Shown: positions 1 through 8,517, numbered from the stretch's first letter. The stretch: DNA of 64,000 nucleotides from an uncultured Rhodopila sp. (GCA_903851415.1 CAINOE010000189.1:17205-81204); one strand, 5' to 3'. Program-made: numbers and translations. The notes: generated from the letters alone by a model not told the origin.

Positions 1-497
1 TCGCCCGCGGCGAAAGCGGCCACCTCGCGCACCGCGAGCCGCGCGCCGTCCGGTACCTTCATCGCCCGACGCCGATCGGCTGTCATCGCGTCGAGGCTCA
101 GGACCTGAAGCAGGACGCCGTCGGCGTTTGCCGCCGAGACCGCACGCGCCTGAGGCAGCGCTTCCAGCAACCCTCGAAACGATCCCTCGGTGGCGGTGAT
201 CGTCGCGCCGGTGCCCGGCGCGACGTCCGGCAGCTTGGGGGATATCGCGATCGCAGCGTATAGCGGATCCACCAGCGCGGCCGTCCGTGCCGCCGTGCGC
301 GCGGTGAGATCGGCGATCTCCCGATCGGCCGAAGCGACCGCTGCCCGCATCGCCTCGCGATAGGTCGCCAGGCCGGTCAGCCCCATGACGGTCACGAACA
401 CCAGCGCGAATGCCGACAGGATCGTCACGGTCAGGCTGATGCGGAACCTGCGCCCGCCCGGGTCCGGTCGCGGCCGGGTCTCAGTTAGGGCTTTCAT
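1..497 (-). CDS. Membrane-anchored sensor protein, N-terminal part (runs off the window)
   Basis: Seen: an open minus-strand frame of 165 codons starts at ATG 497 and reaches the window edge without a stop. It opens with a basic, proline-rich tail, then one hydrophobic segment at about residues 23-45, then a soluble region with alternating helical and strand-like sequence, as in the extracytoplasmic sensing part of cyclases and histidine kinases. The effector domain is outside the window. Its ATG overlaps the stop of the preceding phosphodiesterase gene (ATGA at 494-497), so the two are translationally coupled. Because the partner resembles a cyclic nucleotide phosphodiesterase, an adenylate/guanylate cyclase output domain is a reasonable inference, but a histidine kinase or GGDEF protein fits equally with what is visible. 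Confidence 0.6.
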   Translation of the reverse strand, partial: MKALTETRPRPDPGGRRFRISLTVTILSAFALVFVTVMGLTGLATYREAMRAAVASADREIADLTARTAARTAALVDPLYAAIAISPKLPDVAPGTGATITATEGSFRGLLEALPQARAVSAANADGVLLQVLSLDAMTADRRRAMKVPDGARLAVREVAAFAAG

Positions 498-1399
498 GAC
501 GAAAGAAAGAGCGCACGGGCCTCGCCCGGCTCCATCCGATCCAGCGCGGCGGCGCCGTCTTCCGGCGTCGTGCCCGCCCCCAAACTGTTCGCGACCGCCG
601 CGAGGCGGCCGATCTGTGCCCGGACGAGGTCCGGCAGTCCCATCCTGGTCGCCGCGGGCGTGAACCAGGCATAAAGCCGCAGGAACGCCAGGCGTCCGCT
701 GAAGCTGGCGATCCCGTCCGCCCCGGGTTCGCCGGCAAGGCGCCGCTCCGCCGCCAGCGCGTCGCCGAGCCGGAGCCCCAGATGCGGCATCAGGCTGGCC
801 AGCACATCGGCCTCATTGGCCAGCGAGCGCAGCATATCGGCTGAGGCGCCGAAGCGGCCGGGCGGCAGGAACCCGGCTGTACGGGCCTCGTTGCCAGCCA
901 CCTCGCCGGGATCCGTTCCCTCGATGACATACGCCAGCCAGTCCAGCCGATCGGCATCAACCCCGGCGATCCGGCTGATCCTGACGGTATCGGCGGCGGC
1001 GAGCGCCTCCAGCACGCCCCCGGGTGTTGAGCTGCCGTCGTGGCCGATATCGTGCCCCACCATCGCGACCACGCCCAACGCCGCCTCCGCCGGGGAAATC
1101 AGGCCAAGATCCCGCGCCACCGCGCCCAGCGTTCCCATTGCCAGGACGGCCTCGGCGAAATGATACTGGTTGTGATAGGGCAGGGCGCTGGTCGTTCCCG
1201 GATTGGCCTGAATGAATGCGGTCAGGGCCTCGCCGGCCTGGTGAAGCGGCCACGGTGACTGGGATGCGGGTGTCGCGCCTGTCGCCAGCGGGAACGCATC
1301 GGCGTAGGCCCGGCCAAGATCCGGCGCCAGCTCGCGCATGGCCAGAAACCTGGCCTCGAGCGCTGGGAGGCTGGTTGAAGGTTCAAATGTTCCCGGCAT
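494..1399 (-). CDS. HD-type 3',5'-cyclic nucleotide phosphodiesterase-like protein
   Basis: Likely hydrolyses a cyclic nucleotide in the cytoplasm. Seen: the metal-binding pattern of class I phosphodiesterases, YHNQYH at about residues 75-80 and GHDIGHDG at about 115-122 (candidate ligands H80, H116, D117), inside an all-helical protein of 301 residues. The frame is open upstream to a TTG at 1441; ATG 1399 was chosen because the extra 14 residues look non-native, but no good ribosome site decides this. It is the first gene of a pair with the membrane sensor gene (ATGA overlap). A general HD hydrolase is the alternative; the spacing of the HN..H and HD..H motifs favours the PDEase family. Confidence 0.6.
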   Translation of the reverse strand: MPGTFEPSTSLPALEARFLAMRELAPDLGRAYADAFPLATGATPASQSPWPLHQAGEALTAFIQANPGTTSALPYHNQYHFAEAVLAMGTLGAVARDLGLISPAEAALGVVAMVGHDIGHDGSSTPGGVLEALAAADTVRISRIAGVDADRLDWLAYVIEGTDPGEVAGNEARTAGFLPPGRFGASADMLRSLANEADVLASLMPHLGLRLGDALAAERRLAGEPGADGIASFSGRLAFLRLYAWFTPAATRMGLPDLVRAQIGRLAAVANSLGAGTTPEDGAAALDRMEPGEARALFLSS

Positions 1400-1597
1400 T
1401 GCCGACGCGATGCAAATACGTAACGTCACATCGTAGCGCAACCCTGGCCCCGGCGTCAGGCGCGCAGCAATGACAATTTCGAGTCGCCACGGATGACGAT
1501 GCCATGAAGTTTGCCGTCGCGGATACTATGTCGCTTTCGCTGGTCGTGCGGAACGTGGCATGCGATCTTGTGTGCTGGGCGTTTTGGAGGGCGATTC

Positions 1598-2143
1598 ATG
1601 GCTGACCCGAAGCACTACGCCGTTGAAGAAACCCTGAGGGACGGCACCGCTGTCACGATTCGCGCGGCGCGGCCCGGCGATGAGGGCAAGATTCGCAGAG
1701 CATTCCGGAATCTGGAGGCGGAAACCGTCTACACCCGGTTCTTTGCGTTCAAGAACGAAGTCACCGATGCCGAACTCGCCCGGATTACCGGCGTTGATTT
1801 CGACCGGGACGTCGCGCTGCTTGTGACCATCGGCGCCGGCGATGCGGAGGTCGTCATCGGCGGAGCCAGTTATTTCGCCACCGATGCCGCCGCCCCGGAT
1901 CGCAGCGCGGAGGTCGCTTTCACCATCGAAGAGGACTATCAGGGCCTCGGTATCGCCAGCAGCCTGATGCGGCATCTGATCCGGATCGCCAGGGACACGG
2001 GGCTGACCCGGCTGGAGGCCGATGTCCTGGCGCGAAACCTGCCGATGCTGTCGGTGTTCCGGCGAAGCGGGCTGCCGATGACGCTACGGCACGACGATGA
2101 TGCGTTGCATGTGACGATGTCATTGCTGCCTGTGACGGAGTGA
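1598..2143 (+). CDS. GNAT-family N-acetyltransferase
   Basis: A 181-residue single-domain acetyltransferase that would transfer acetyl from acetyl-CoA to an amine or to a protein lysine. Seen: the acetyl-CoA binding motif A appears as EEDYQGLGIASSLM near residue 112-125, preceded by the beta-strand AEVAFTI and followed by the helix and NLPMLSVFRRSG, typical of the GNAT fold. It resembles the stand-alone or C-terminal acetyltransferase modules of Pat-type protein acetylases, but no cyclic-nucleotide-binding domain is attached. Start: ATG 1598 has GGAGG 8-12 bases upstream; an in-frame ATG-less extension upstream is not supported. Stands alone, followed by a palindromic repeat. Substrate cannot be read from sequence. 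Confidence 0.8.
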   Translation: MADPKHYAVEETLRDGTAVTIRAARPGDEGKIRRAFRNLEAETVYTRFFAFKNEVTDAELARITGVDFDRDVALLVTIGAGDAEVVIGGASYFATDAAAPDRSAEVAFTIEEDYQGLGIASSLMRHLIRIARDTGLTRLEADVLARNLPMLSVFRRSGLPMTLRHDDDALHVTMSLLPVTE

Positions 2144-2213
2144 ACGGCCGCAGTGTCGTTCACTATCGTCATGGCCCGGCTAGGCAATACCGTCACGGCC
2201 CGGCCTGTGTTTA

Positions 2214-2293
2214 TCGTCATGGCCCGGCGCGTCCGGGCCACCTATGCAAGCACGTGCCGCGACAGGTGGCCCGGACAAACCGGGCCATGACGA
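2214..2293. repeat. REP-like imperfect palindrome, GTCATGGCC family
   Basis: Two arms that begin TCGTCATGGCCCGG and end CCGGGCCATGACGA fold into a long hairpin of about 80 bases between the acetyltransferase and the arginine decarboxylase. Shortened half-copies of the same left arm occur just upstream (around 2167 and 2190). Members of the same family recur at 8.6, 14.5, 16.9, 30.7, 30.9 and 56.4 kb. Confidence 0.75.
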
Positions 2294-2312
2294 GAAGATA
2301 ACGGAGACTGAC

Positions 2313-2864
2313 ATGTTCCCCAGCCCAACCCGCATGTTCCTGACGAAAGGTGTCGGGTCCCACCGCCACGCCCTGACCGCGTTCGAGTTCGCCCTGCGCG
2401 ACGCGGATATCGAGCAGCAGAACCTGGTCTATGTCTCCTCCATCCTGCCGCCGCGCTGCGAGGTCATCAGCCGCGAGGCGGGGGCCGAGGCGCTCAAGCC
2501 CGGCGACATCACCTTCTGCGTCATGGCGCGGGCGGAGACCAACGAGTTCGGGCGGCATGTCTACGCCAGCCTCGGCCTTGCCAAGCCGGCCGATCCGGAC
2601 ATGTACGGGTATATCTCGGAGCAGCATGGATACGGCATGGCTGCCGGGGCCGCCGGCGAGCAGGCCGAGGACCTGGCCGCGACCATGCTGGCCTCGACCC
2701 TCGGGCTGGATTTCGATCCCGACGCCGCGTGGAACGAGCGCAAGCAGATCTACGAGCACAGCCACCTGATCATCGACAGCACATCGATCACGGCGACGGC
2801 GGAATGCGGCCCGGACGGTCACTGGACCTGCGTGGTCGCCGCCGCGGTCTTCCTGTTTTCCTGA
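2313..2864 (+). CDS. Pyruvoyl-dependent arginine decarboxylase
   Basis: Converts arginine to agmatine and CO2, feeding polyamine synthesis. Seen: 183 residues, matching the small PvlArgDC family; the self-cleavage site lies in LVYVSSILPP, where cleavage between Ser42 and Ser43 would create the pyruvoyl group on the beta-chain; the flanking segments (TKGVGSH at the N-terminus, GYISEQHGYG in the middle, ERKQIYEHSHLI near the end) are family hallmarks. Start ATG 2313 is preceded by GGAG at a normal distance; a longer open frame begins inside the upstream palindrome and is not expected to be translated. A bacterial member, the family being best known from archaea and chlamydiae. The next gene follows after 43 bases and may be cotranscribed. 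Confidence 0.87.
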   Translation: MFPSPTRMFLTKGVGSHRHALTAFEFALRDADIEQQNLVYVSSILPPRCEVISREAGAEALKPGDITFCVMARAETNEFGRHVYASLGLAKPADPDMYGYISEQHGYGMAAGAAGEQAEDLAATMLASTLGLDFDPDAAWNERKQIYEHSHLIIDSTSITATAECGPDGHWTCVVAAAVFLFS

Positions 2865-2907
2865 CGCCGGACGTCCCGGCCGCGTTCATTCCGTTCCCGG
2901 AGCATTC

Positions 2908-3492
2908 ATGCAACTGCCCTTTCGCATCACCGTTTGCGGCCTGGACGAACTCGCCGTCCACCGCAACGCCCGCGTCAGCCACGTGCTGTCCATCCTCGAC
3001 CCGGAATGGCCGGTGCCCGAGGTGTTCGGCCGTTTCGGAGAGCACCGGAAGCTGGAACTGCGCTTCCACGACGTGATCGACGAGGCCCCCGGATCGGTTG
3101 CCCCGGGTCCCGCCGACGTTCAGCAACTGCTGCAATTCGGTGGCGATCTCGACCGCGAACCCGTCACCGGCGCGCATCTTCTGGTCCATTGCCATGCCGG
3201 GGTTTCCCGCTCGTCCGCATCCATGGCTCTGCTGATCGCGCAGGCGATGCCGGACCGCTCGGGCGATGCGATCTTCGCGGAGGTTCTGCGCGTCCGGCCG
3301 CAGATCTGGCCGAACCTGCGGATCGTCGAAATGGGTGATCGCGCGCTTGGCCGCAACGGCGACCTGATCGCCGCGGCCCACCGCGTCTACCGCCTGCAGA
3401 TCGGCAAGCGCCCGGACTTTATCGATGATTACGGTTCAGGACCCCGCGGGAGGGAAGTGGCGGCGGGGCTTGCCGTGCTCGATGCAGCCTGA
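2908..3492 (+). CDS. Dual-specificity-type protein tyrosine phosphatase
   Basis: A 194-residue cytoplasmic phosphatase of the cysteine-based CX5R class. Seen: the P-loop HCHAGVSRSS places the nucleophile at Cys95 and the phosphate-binding arginine at Arg101; the general-acid Asp is probably in the FHDVIDEAPG loop (residues 53-62), 35-40 residues ahead as usual. C-terminal segment ends in a helix with no targeting signal. It follows the arginine decarboxylase by 43 bases on the same strand. Proteins of this type are widespread in alphaproteobacteria and usually annotated only as protein tyrosine phosphatase; the physiological substrate is unknown. Confidence 0.75.
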   Translation: MQLPFRITVCGLDELAVHRNARVSHVLSILDPEWPVPEVFGRFGEHRKLELRFHDVIDEAPGSVAPGPADVQQLLQFGGDLDREPVTGAHLLVHCHAGVSRSSASMALLIAQAMPDRSGDAIFAEVLRVRPQIWPNLRIVEMGDRALGRNGDLIAAAHRVYRLQIGKRPDFIDDYGSGPRGREVAAGLAVLDAA

Positions 3493-3570
3493 CCGTTTCA
3501 TTGCCGCCATTTTATTCGGTGGCATAACGATCGGCTTGCGGACTGCATGAATCGAAAGCAGCTCGGGGCG

Positions 3571-3801
3571 TTACGGTCTCGCGCTGCGATCCACCCACTT
3601 GATCGAAACGCCGAAAGCGGCTGCCTCGGTTTCGATCCATCGGCGGGCTTCATCCAGCGAAAGGCATCGCCGCGTGGCCGGGGCCCGGCCGGGAAAATCC
3701 GGGATCGCCCCGGGCGCGGCACCTTCACCCACAAAGGCGCCGACAAACTCGCCGGTGCCGCATCGTTCGATCCAGGCGAGGAGACTTTCTCCGGGCGACA
3801 T
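3571..3801 (-). CDS. Small conserved hypothetical protein (paralogue of the gene at 50.05 kb)
   Basis: 76 residues. Not a recognised domain. Evidence that it is real: the protein aligns over its whole length with the product encoded at 50049-50279 (shared blocks LLAWIxxxxxxxFVxAFVGEGAA and DEARRWIExxAAAFxxxIxWV) and both have exactly 76 codons when this start is used. ATG 3801 is preceded by AAAGGAGG, about 11 bases away. Predicted mixed alpha/beta and soluble, without signal peptide, membrane segment or cysteine motif. It is separated from neighbours on both sides. Function unknown; the family seems to be a small intracellular protein that has been duplicated in this genome. Confidence 0.7.
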   Translation of the reverse strand: MSPGESLLAWIERCGTGEFVGAFVGEGAAPGAIPDFPGRAPATRRCLSLDEARRWIETEAAAFGVSIKWVDRSARP

Positions 3802-4015
3802 GGACAAGGAAGCCTCCTTTGCACGTCCCGGAGTACTACCAACATGTGACACCCTTGTCTAGCCCACTCGCCATCCGGTTTTTGATAGAAAGCAAATTGT
3901 GGAGACAACTCCCGGTGGTGGATTAACGTCGTATAATCATTTCCGGTGATTTACTTCTGGATTCATCTCGTCGGAAAGCTGCGGGTTAAGCCGCCGAACC
4001 GCCCGGCCCGCAGGC

Positions 4016-5458
4016 TCAGAAAGGAAACTGGCGCTTGCCGAGCTGGACGGTAATCCACTTTGTCTCGGTCATTTCCTCCATCGACCAGTGGCCCCCTTCT
4101 CGGCCCATGCCGCTGTTGCGCGTGCCGCCGAACGGGACGTGCGGTTCGTCATAAACCGAACTGTCATTGACATGGACCATCCCGGCTTCCAGCCGCAGCG
4201 ACAGATCGAAGGCCTTCTGTAGATCGTTCGTAATGACCGCGGAAGAAAGCCCATATTCGGTGTCGTTGGCGATATGCAGCGCCGCCTCGGCATCGGCAGC
4301 CGCTATCACGGAGACCAGCGGGCCGAAGCTCTCCTCCCGGTAAACCTGCATTCCGGCGGTGACGCCAGCCAGCACCGAGGGCTGGAAGAACGCGCCCTCG
4401 GACGTGCCCCCGCACAGCAGGCGGGCGCCTTTTTCGACCGCGTCGCGCACGTGCCGGTGCAGCACCTCGCACTGGCCGCGCTGGATCAGCGGCCCGATGA
4501 CCGCGTGGGGATCGTGCGGATCGCCGATCGGCAGTGTTTTGACCTTGGCGGCGAAGGCGGTGCAGAACGCGTCGAAGATCGGGGCTTCGACGATGACCCG
4601 GGAATTGGCCATGCAAACCTGGCCCTGGTGCAGGAAGATGCCGAAGCAGGCCGCATCCACGGCATAGGCCACGTCGGCGTCGCGCAGGACGATCAGCGGG
4701 CTTTTGCCGCCAAGCTCCAAAGTGACCTTCTTGAACAGCGGCGCGGCGAGCGAGGCAATCCGCTGGCCGACCTCCGTCGAGCCGGTGAACGTCACAAGCC
4801 GCACCCTCGGATCAGTCGCCAGCGCTTCGCCGATCATGGCACCCGGACCGGGAATGACGTTGAGCACACCCTTGGGCAGACCGGCCTGCTGGAAGATCTC
4901 GGCGATCAGCAGCCCGGCAACCGGCGTCGTGCCGGCCGGCTTCAGCACGAAGGTATTGCCCGCCGCGAGCGCCAGCGCGACTTTTTTCGTTGCCAGCAGG
5001 AAGGGGAAATTGAACGGAGCGATCCCCGCCACAACCCCGAGCGGCCGGCGCACCGTCATGGAAACGAGTCCGGGACTGTCCGATGGCATCGTGGCGCCAA
5101 AGATCCGGCGGCACTCGCCCGCGGCGCTGCGCAGCATGTTGACGACGAAGGACGCCTCGAACATCGATTTGCCGAAGGTGGCGCCGCCTTCGCGGCGCAG
5201 CACCTCGGCGACGTCCGGAATGCGTCCGGCCAGCACCTCGGCCGCGCGCAAAAGGATTTCCTCGCGCTCGCGGGCAAGCGTGCCGCCCCAGGCCTCGCGC
5301 GCCCGATACGCCGCCGCCAGCGCGGCCTCGAGATCCTCCGGTCCCGCCTGGTGCACCCGGGCGAAGATCTCGTCCGTAGCGGGATCCAGATCGTCCGCGA
5401 TCACCCCCGATCGCGCGGCAACCCAATCGCCGTCGATGAAAAGCCGATATTCCTTCAT
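4016..5458 (-). CDS. Aldehyde dehydrogenase, last gene of the p-cresol operon
   Basis: NAD(P)-dependent oxidation of an aldehyde to the acid; in this context probably 4-hydroxybenzaldehyde to 4-hydroxybenzoate (the PchA role). Seen: 480 residues, standard for the family; general-base Glu248 in LELGGKSP, nucleophile Cys282 in GQVCMANSR, cofactor loop FTGSTEVG near 224-231, and the C-terminal PFGGTRNSGMGREGG block. Closest in feel to vanillin/benzaldehyde dehydrogenases. Start ATG 5458 lies 10 bases after the end of pchF, so the genes are cotranscribed; a longer frame upstream overlaps pchF and was rejected. Substrate assignment rests on gene order, not on sequence. Confidence 0.87.
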   Translation of the reverse strand: MKEYRLFIDGDWVAARSGVIADDLDPATDEIFARVHQAGPEDLEAALAAAYRAREAWGGTLAREREEILLRAAEVLAGRIPDVAEVLRREGGATFGKSMFEASFVVNMLRSAAGECRRIFGATMPSDSPGLVSMTVRRPLGVVAGIAPFNFPFLLATKKVALALAAGNTFVLKPAGTTPVAGLLIAEIFQQAGLPKGVLNVIPGPGAMIGEALATDPRVRLVTFTGSTEVGQRIASLAAPLFKKVTLELGGKSPLIVLRDADVAYAVDAACFGIFLHQGQVCMANSRVIVEAPIFDAFCTAFAAKVKTLPIGDPHDPHAVIGPLIQRGQCEVLHRHVRDAVEKGARLLCGGTSEGAFFQPSVLAGVTAGMQVYREESFGPLVSVIAAADAEAALHIANDTEYGLSSAVITNDLQKAFDLSLRLEAGMVHVNDSSVYDEPHVPFGGTRNSGMGREGGHWSMEEMTETKWITVQLGKRQFPF

Positions 5459-5468
5459 CGCGCCGTCC

Positions 5469-7016
5469 TCATACCCAGATGCCGGACTTGCCCGGTGCGA
5501 TGATGCCGTTGGGGTCAAGCGCACGCTTGATCTTCTGGTTCACGTCGCGCTTGACGTCGCCATAGAGGTTCGCGACCTCCTCCTGGAAGGCGGTGTTGGC
5601 CCGGTATACGCCGTAGCCCTCGGCGGCGAATTCGCGCAGCAGTTCCGTGAAGCACTCGTTGGCGGCTTTGGTCTGCGCGGCGTCCGTGCGGTCGAACAGC
5701 ACGTCGATGATGTGGTGCATGTCGCGCCAGCCGACAATGAATTCGGCGACGTAGTCAATGCCGTGGCGGTCAAGTATCGTCTTGGCCATCGCAAGCTGCT
5801 TCTTGGCCTCAACGCCGCGCGCCTGGCTGACCGGAGCGAACCAGCAGGATCCGCCGCCGCCGCGCCAGTTATACAGCCCGAACTCCTTGACGTTCATCTT
5901 GCCCTGCATGAGATCGGAACGATACTTGAACACCGGATCACGGTCGAGCTGCTCCGCGGTCAGGATTTCGCCCCGGCCGGATGCCTTTACCGCCCCCTGG
6001 ATGATCTTCCAGTTCACCTCGATCTGCTCGGGCGATCCGTAAAGCCCGGCATAGAGGTTCCAGATGCCGACGTTCCGGTCGCGCGCCATGCGTGCCACCG
6101 CCGCATCGGAGATCGAACCGGGGCCGGTGAAATAATCCGCGCGCTTGGCGACCGTGCCGCACTCCCACAAAGCGTGCGAGATGACCACGGCGTTGGGGAT
6201 GATATTGGCCATGCGCAGCGGCCGCAGCGTTTCCACCGCGGCGACGATGTCGGCTTCGTCGTCATAGCGGATGACGAACGATTTGAAGGCCGGCGGCGCG
6301 GGCATGAGCCAGAGGCCCAGCTTGGTGACGATGCCGAAATTCGACTGCGTGAAGATGCCGTCGAGATAAGGGCCGAAACCCCACTTGAAGACCTGCCAGG
6401 TGTTGCTGTTGGGCAGCGATCCCATGCCGGTGCGTAAAACTTCGCCGGTCGGCATCACCACCTCCATCCCGCAGGAAAACAGGAAGTGTTCGCCGTAGGG
6501 CGTATAGCCGACGCCGCGATCGACCGTGTTGCCGAGCGGCCCCGCAATCGCCGATGGGGCCGGACAGGACAGCCAAAGCGGCAGTTTGCGCTGCGCGATG
6601 TAATCATACAGTTGCTGGTAAGTAACGCCTGGCTCCACCAGGGCGGTGCACAAATCGGCATCGACCTCCAGAATGCGGTTCATCCGGCGCAGGTCCATGA
6701 CCACCTGGCCCCGGTTGCCGGGCGCGGCCGAACCGTATCCGAGGTTTTTCCCGGTCGATATCGGCCAGACCGGCACGCGATACGTGTTGCAGATCGCCAC
6801 GCAGCGCTGCACCTGCTCGACCGAGGTGGGCGAAATCGCGGCGGATGGCGCATGCTCGGCATCCGGCACCGGCAGCATGATCTTCCCGTACGCGGCAAGC
6901 CGATCGGCTTCGGTGTAGACGTTTTCGTCGCCGAGGGCGGCGCGGAACTCGCTGATCGCGGCGTCGAAGTCCCGCTCCGAAACGCCGGTCGGCAAGGCAA
7001 TGTATTTTTCGGCCAT
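5469..7016 (-). CDS. pchF: p-Cresol methylhydroxylase, flavoprotein subunit
   Basis: Periplasmic dehydrogenase that oxidises 4-cresol to 4-hydroxybenzyl alcohol and then to the aldehyde, taking oxygen from water and passing electrons to its cytochrome c partner. Seen: 515 residues (characterised PchF is of similar size), a PCMH-type FAD-binding fold with the ISTGKNLGYG loop, and LYNWRGGGG, in which Tyr382 corresponds to the tyrosine that covalently holds FAD. C-terminal cap domain ends in LDPNGIIAPGKSGIW, typical of the vanillyl-alcohol oxidase family. ATG 7016 follows a GGGAGGGAG site. No own signal peptide, as in known PchF. The adjacent cytochrome and aldehyde dehydrogenase separate it from vanillyl-alcohol and eugenol oxidases, which do not use a cytochrome subunit or use a different one. 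Confidence 0.85.
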   Translation of the reverse strand: MAEKYIALPTGVSERDFDAAISEFRAALGDENVYTEADRLAAYGKIMLPVPDAEHAPSAAISPTSVEQVQRCVAICNTYRVPVWPISTGKNLGYGSAAPGNRGQVVMDLRRMNRILEVDADLCTALVEPGVTYQQLYDYIAQRKLPLWLSCPAPSAIAGPLGNTVDRGVGYTPYGEHFLFSCGMEVVMPTGEVLRTGMGSLPNSNTWQVFKWGFGPYLDGIFTQSNFGIVTKLGLWLMPAPPAFKSFVIRYDDEADIVAAVETLRPLRMANIIPNAVVISHALWECGTVAKRADYFTGPGSISDAAVARMARDRNVGIWNLYAGLYGSPEQIEVNWKIIQGAVKASGRGEILTAEQLDRDPVFKYRSDLMQGKMNVKEFGLYNWRGGGGSCWFAPVSQARGVEAKKQLAMAKTILDRHGIDYVAEFIVGWRDMHHIIDVLFDRTDAAQTKAANECFTELLREFAAEGYGVYRANTAFQEEVANLYGDVKRDVNQKIKRALDPNGIIAPGKSGIWV

Positions 7017-7042
7017 AGCTCCCTCCCCGGGGCTTGATTTGT

Positions 7043-7753
7043 TCAACTGGCAAAGACAAAGGATCTGAGAGCGAGCGTTTCCCACCGGCCGCGAGCGCCG
7101 CGACCGTCGAATGTGCCCGGGACATCGGGCGCCAGCTTGGGCCAACTGCCGGCAGCGATCATCGCCAGGACCGTGCCCAGCGTGTCTTCCCATCCGCGCC
7201 CGGCCCGGTCCGCGCGTGCCGGAATCTCCGGCAACGGAGCGGCGATGCGGGGCATCCCCAGCGGTACTGAGGCCACCGAAAAATGCGTGCCGGCCGCGGC
7301 CAGTTCGGCTGCCAGCATTCCGGCCAGGCCGGCGTTGGAGGACAGCGCGGTGATACGATGCCGGGACTGCCCGTAGGCACTGGTGCTCTCGCAGTGCTGC
7401 GCCGACGACAGGCACCTGATTGCCCCGTCCCTGGTCAACTGGTCGAACAGGACCGCATCGGCATCGTTCAGCAAGCCGACGATCCGGCGGCCCGGCCGTG
7501 CGGCCAGCCAGGCCACGCTTTCGGCCAGATCCGAACCGTCGCCGGGGCGGCGATCGATGATGGAAAGGCGTGACGCCGCCAGAATGCCGGCGGCGGCGGC
7601 CATGAAGGCGGGCGGCGCGCCGGGGTCCACCAGCAGCATGACCGGATCGGGCTCGGCGGGCGAAAGACGCGCCGCCGCGGGTCGCGTATGGAGCCCGGCG
7701 GCCGCGATACCGGCCAGAGCACCGGCCAGGAAGGAACGTCTGCCGGAGCTCAT
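7043..7753 (-). CDS. Tat-exported protein of the p-cresol operon (PchX position)
   Basis: 236 residues. Seen: an N-terminal twin-arginine signal SGRRSFLAGALAG followed by a hydrophobic stretch and AAA-type cleavage site near residue 28; the mature part has no recognisable catalytic motif. Its ATG overlaps the stop of the cytochrome gene (ATGA, 7750-7753), and pchF follows 26 bases after its stop. In Pseudomonas p-cresol clusters a gene of unknown function, pchX, occupies this position between pchC and pchF, so it is probably the equivalent, perhaps assisting export or assembly of the flavocytochrome; a Tat signal would suit a chaperone that carries folded, signal-less PchF out. That role is inference. 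Confidence 0.65.
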   Translation of the reverse strand: MSSGRRSFLAGALAGIAAAGLHTRPAAARLSPAEPDPVMLLVDPGAPPAFMAAAAGILAASRLSIIDRRPGDGSDLAESVAWLAARPGRRIVGLLNDADAVLFDQLTRDGAIRCLSSAQHCESTSAYGQSRHRITALSSNAGLAGMLAAELAAAGTHFSVASVPLGMPRIAAPLPEIPARADRAGRGWEDTLGTVLAMIAAGSWPKLAPDVPGTFDGRGARGRWETLALRSFVFAS

Positions 7754-8085
7754 TGCTTTACCTCGATCGTGTCCATGTGCGGCACCGCGGCGAGTTGTTC
7801 GGCGAGCGCCAGCAGCGCCGCATCGTCGATTTCAGTGATGCGGAAAGCCGGCATTGCCTTGCTGCCGCGCCGGACGGTCGTTACGTAATGATCGGCTTTG
7901 AAGTCGCGGCCGACGATGGTCGGCGCCACCCCGGTGTCGTGGCAGTTCGCGCAGATCTTGCTGTAGAGATGATCAGGGTTTTTCCACTGGCCGGCGGACT
8001 GCCCGTGGGCTGTCCAGGGAACGGCGATAAGCATGACGGCAGCCGTGACCGCGGCAGGCGCGGCGGTTTTTACCTGCTTTCTCAA
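7750..8085 (-). CDS. pchC: p-Cresol methylhydroxylase, cytochrome c subunit
   Basis: Small periplasmic c-type cytochrome that takes electrons from the FAD of PchF. Seen: 111 residues with a cleavable Sec signal (hydrophobic core about residues 10-28, AHG cleavage), one heme-attachment motif CANCH near residue 46-50, and a Met ligand candidate in SKAMPAF. The start appears to be TTG 8085, with GGGAGAAA a few bases upstream; no in-frame ATG gives a full signal peptide. First gene of a four-gene operon: pchC, Tat protein (4-base overlap), pchF, aldehyde dehydrogenase. A generic class I cytochrome c is excluded mainly by the gene order. Confidence 0.8.
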   Translation of the reverse strand: MRKQVKTAAPAAVTAAVMLIAVPWTAHGQSAGQWKNPDHLYSKICANCHDTGVAPTIVGRDFKADHYVTTVRRGSKAMPAFRITEIDDAALLALAEQLAAVPHMDTIEVKQ

Positions 8086-8373
8086 GTTGGTTTCTCCCTT
8101 ATCCGGTGGATGTTGCGGATCTGGCGTGATTCAACGATCCTCATTCGCGCGATCGTTCGGGACGGCCGGCGATAGGAGTGATGATCGTTTCTGTACGTCG
8201 GATGCCCCTAAGCAGGGTCTGTTTCGTGCACGGTCCTCCTGCCGGGTTGGAATATCATTCCCCCGGCTTTTGTTTGGTGGTCGGCGGCAGCAGCGATTTA
8301 ACGCAAAGATGTACTGCTTTACCGATTTTTATGGCAACAAGATCGACGTTGACCAACCGGTAGACGTCGCGCA

Positions 8374-8387
8374 TTGATCTGGATCAA
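8374..8387. promoter_or_regulatory. Candidate FNR/FixK/CRP-family operator
   Basis: TTGATCTGGATCAA is a perfect match to the FNR/FixK palindrome TTGAT-N4-ATCAA. It lies about 290 bases upstream of the p-cresol operon, and no gene starts on its other side, so it most likely controls the operon. Distance is larger than usual, and the transcription start is unknown. Confidence 0.45.
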
Positions 8388-8517
8388 GCACGGGAGTGAG
8401 TCGCGATTAAAACGTGGAAGTCATGACTGTCCACCGGATCAGCGCCGGCCTGGTCATCGAAGGCCCGCCGCCCGGCATACGCGCAAAAATAAGCCGGGAG
8501 CCGGCGGCCCGTCCCAT

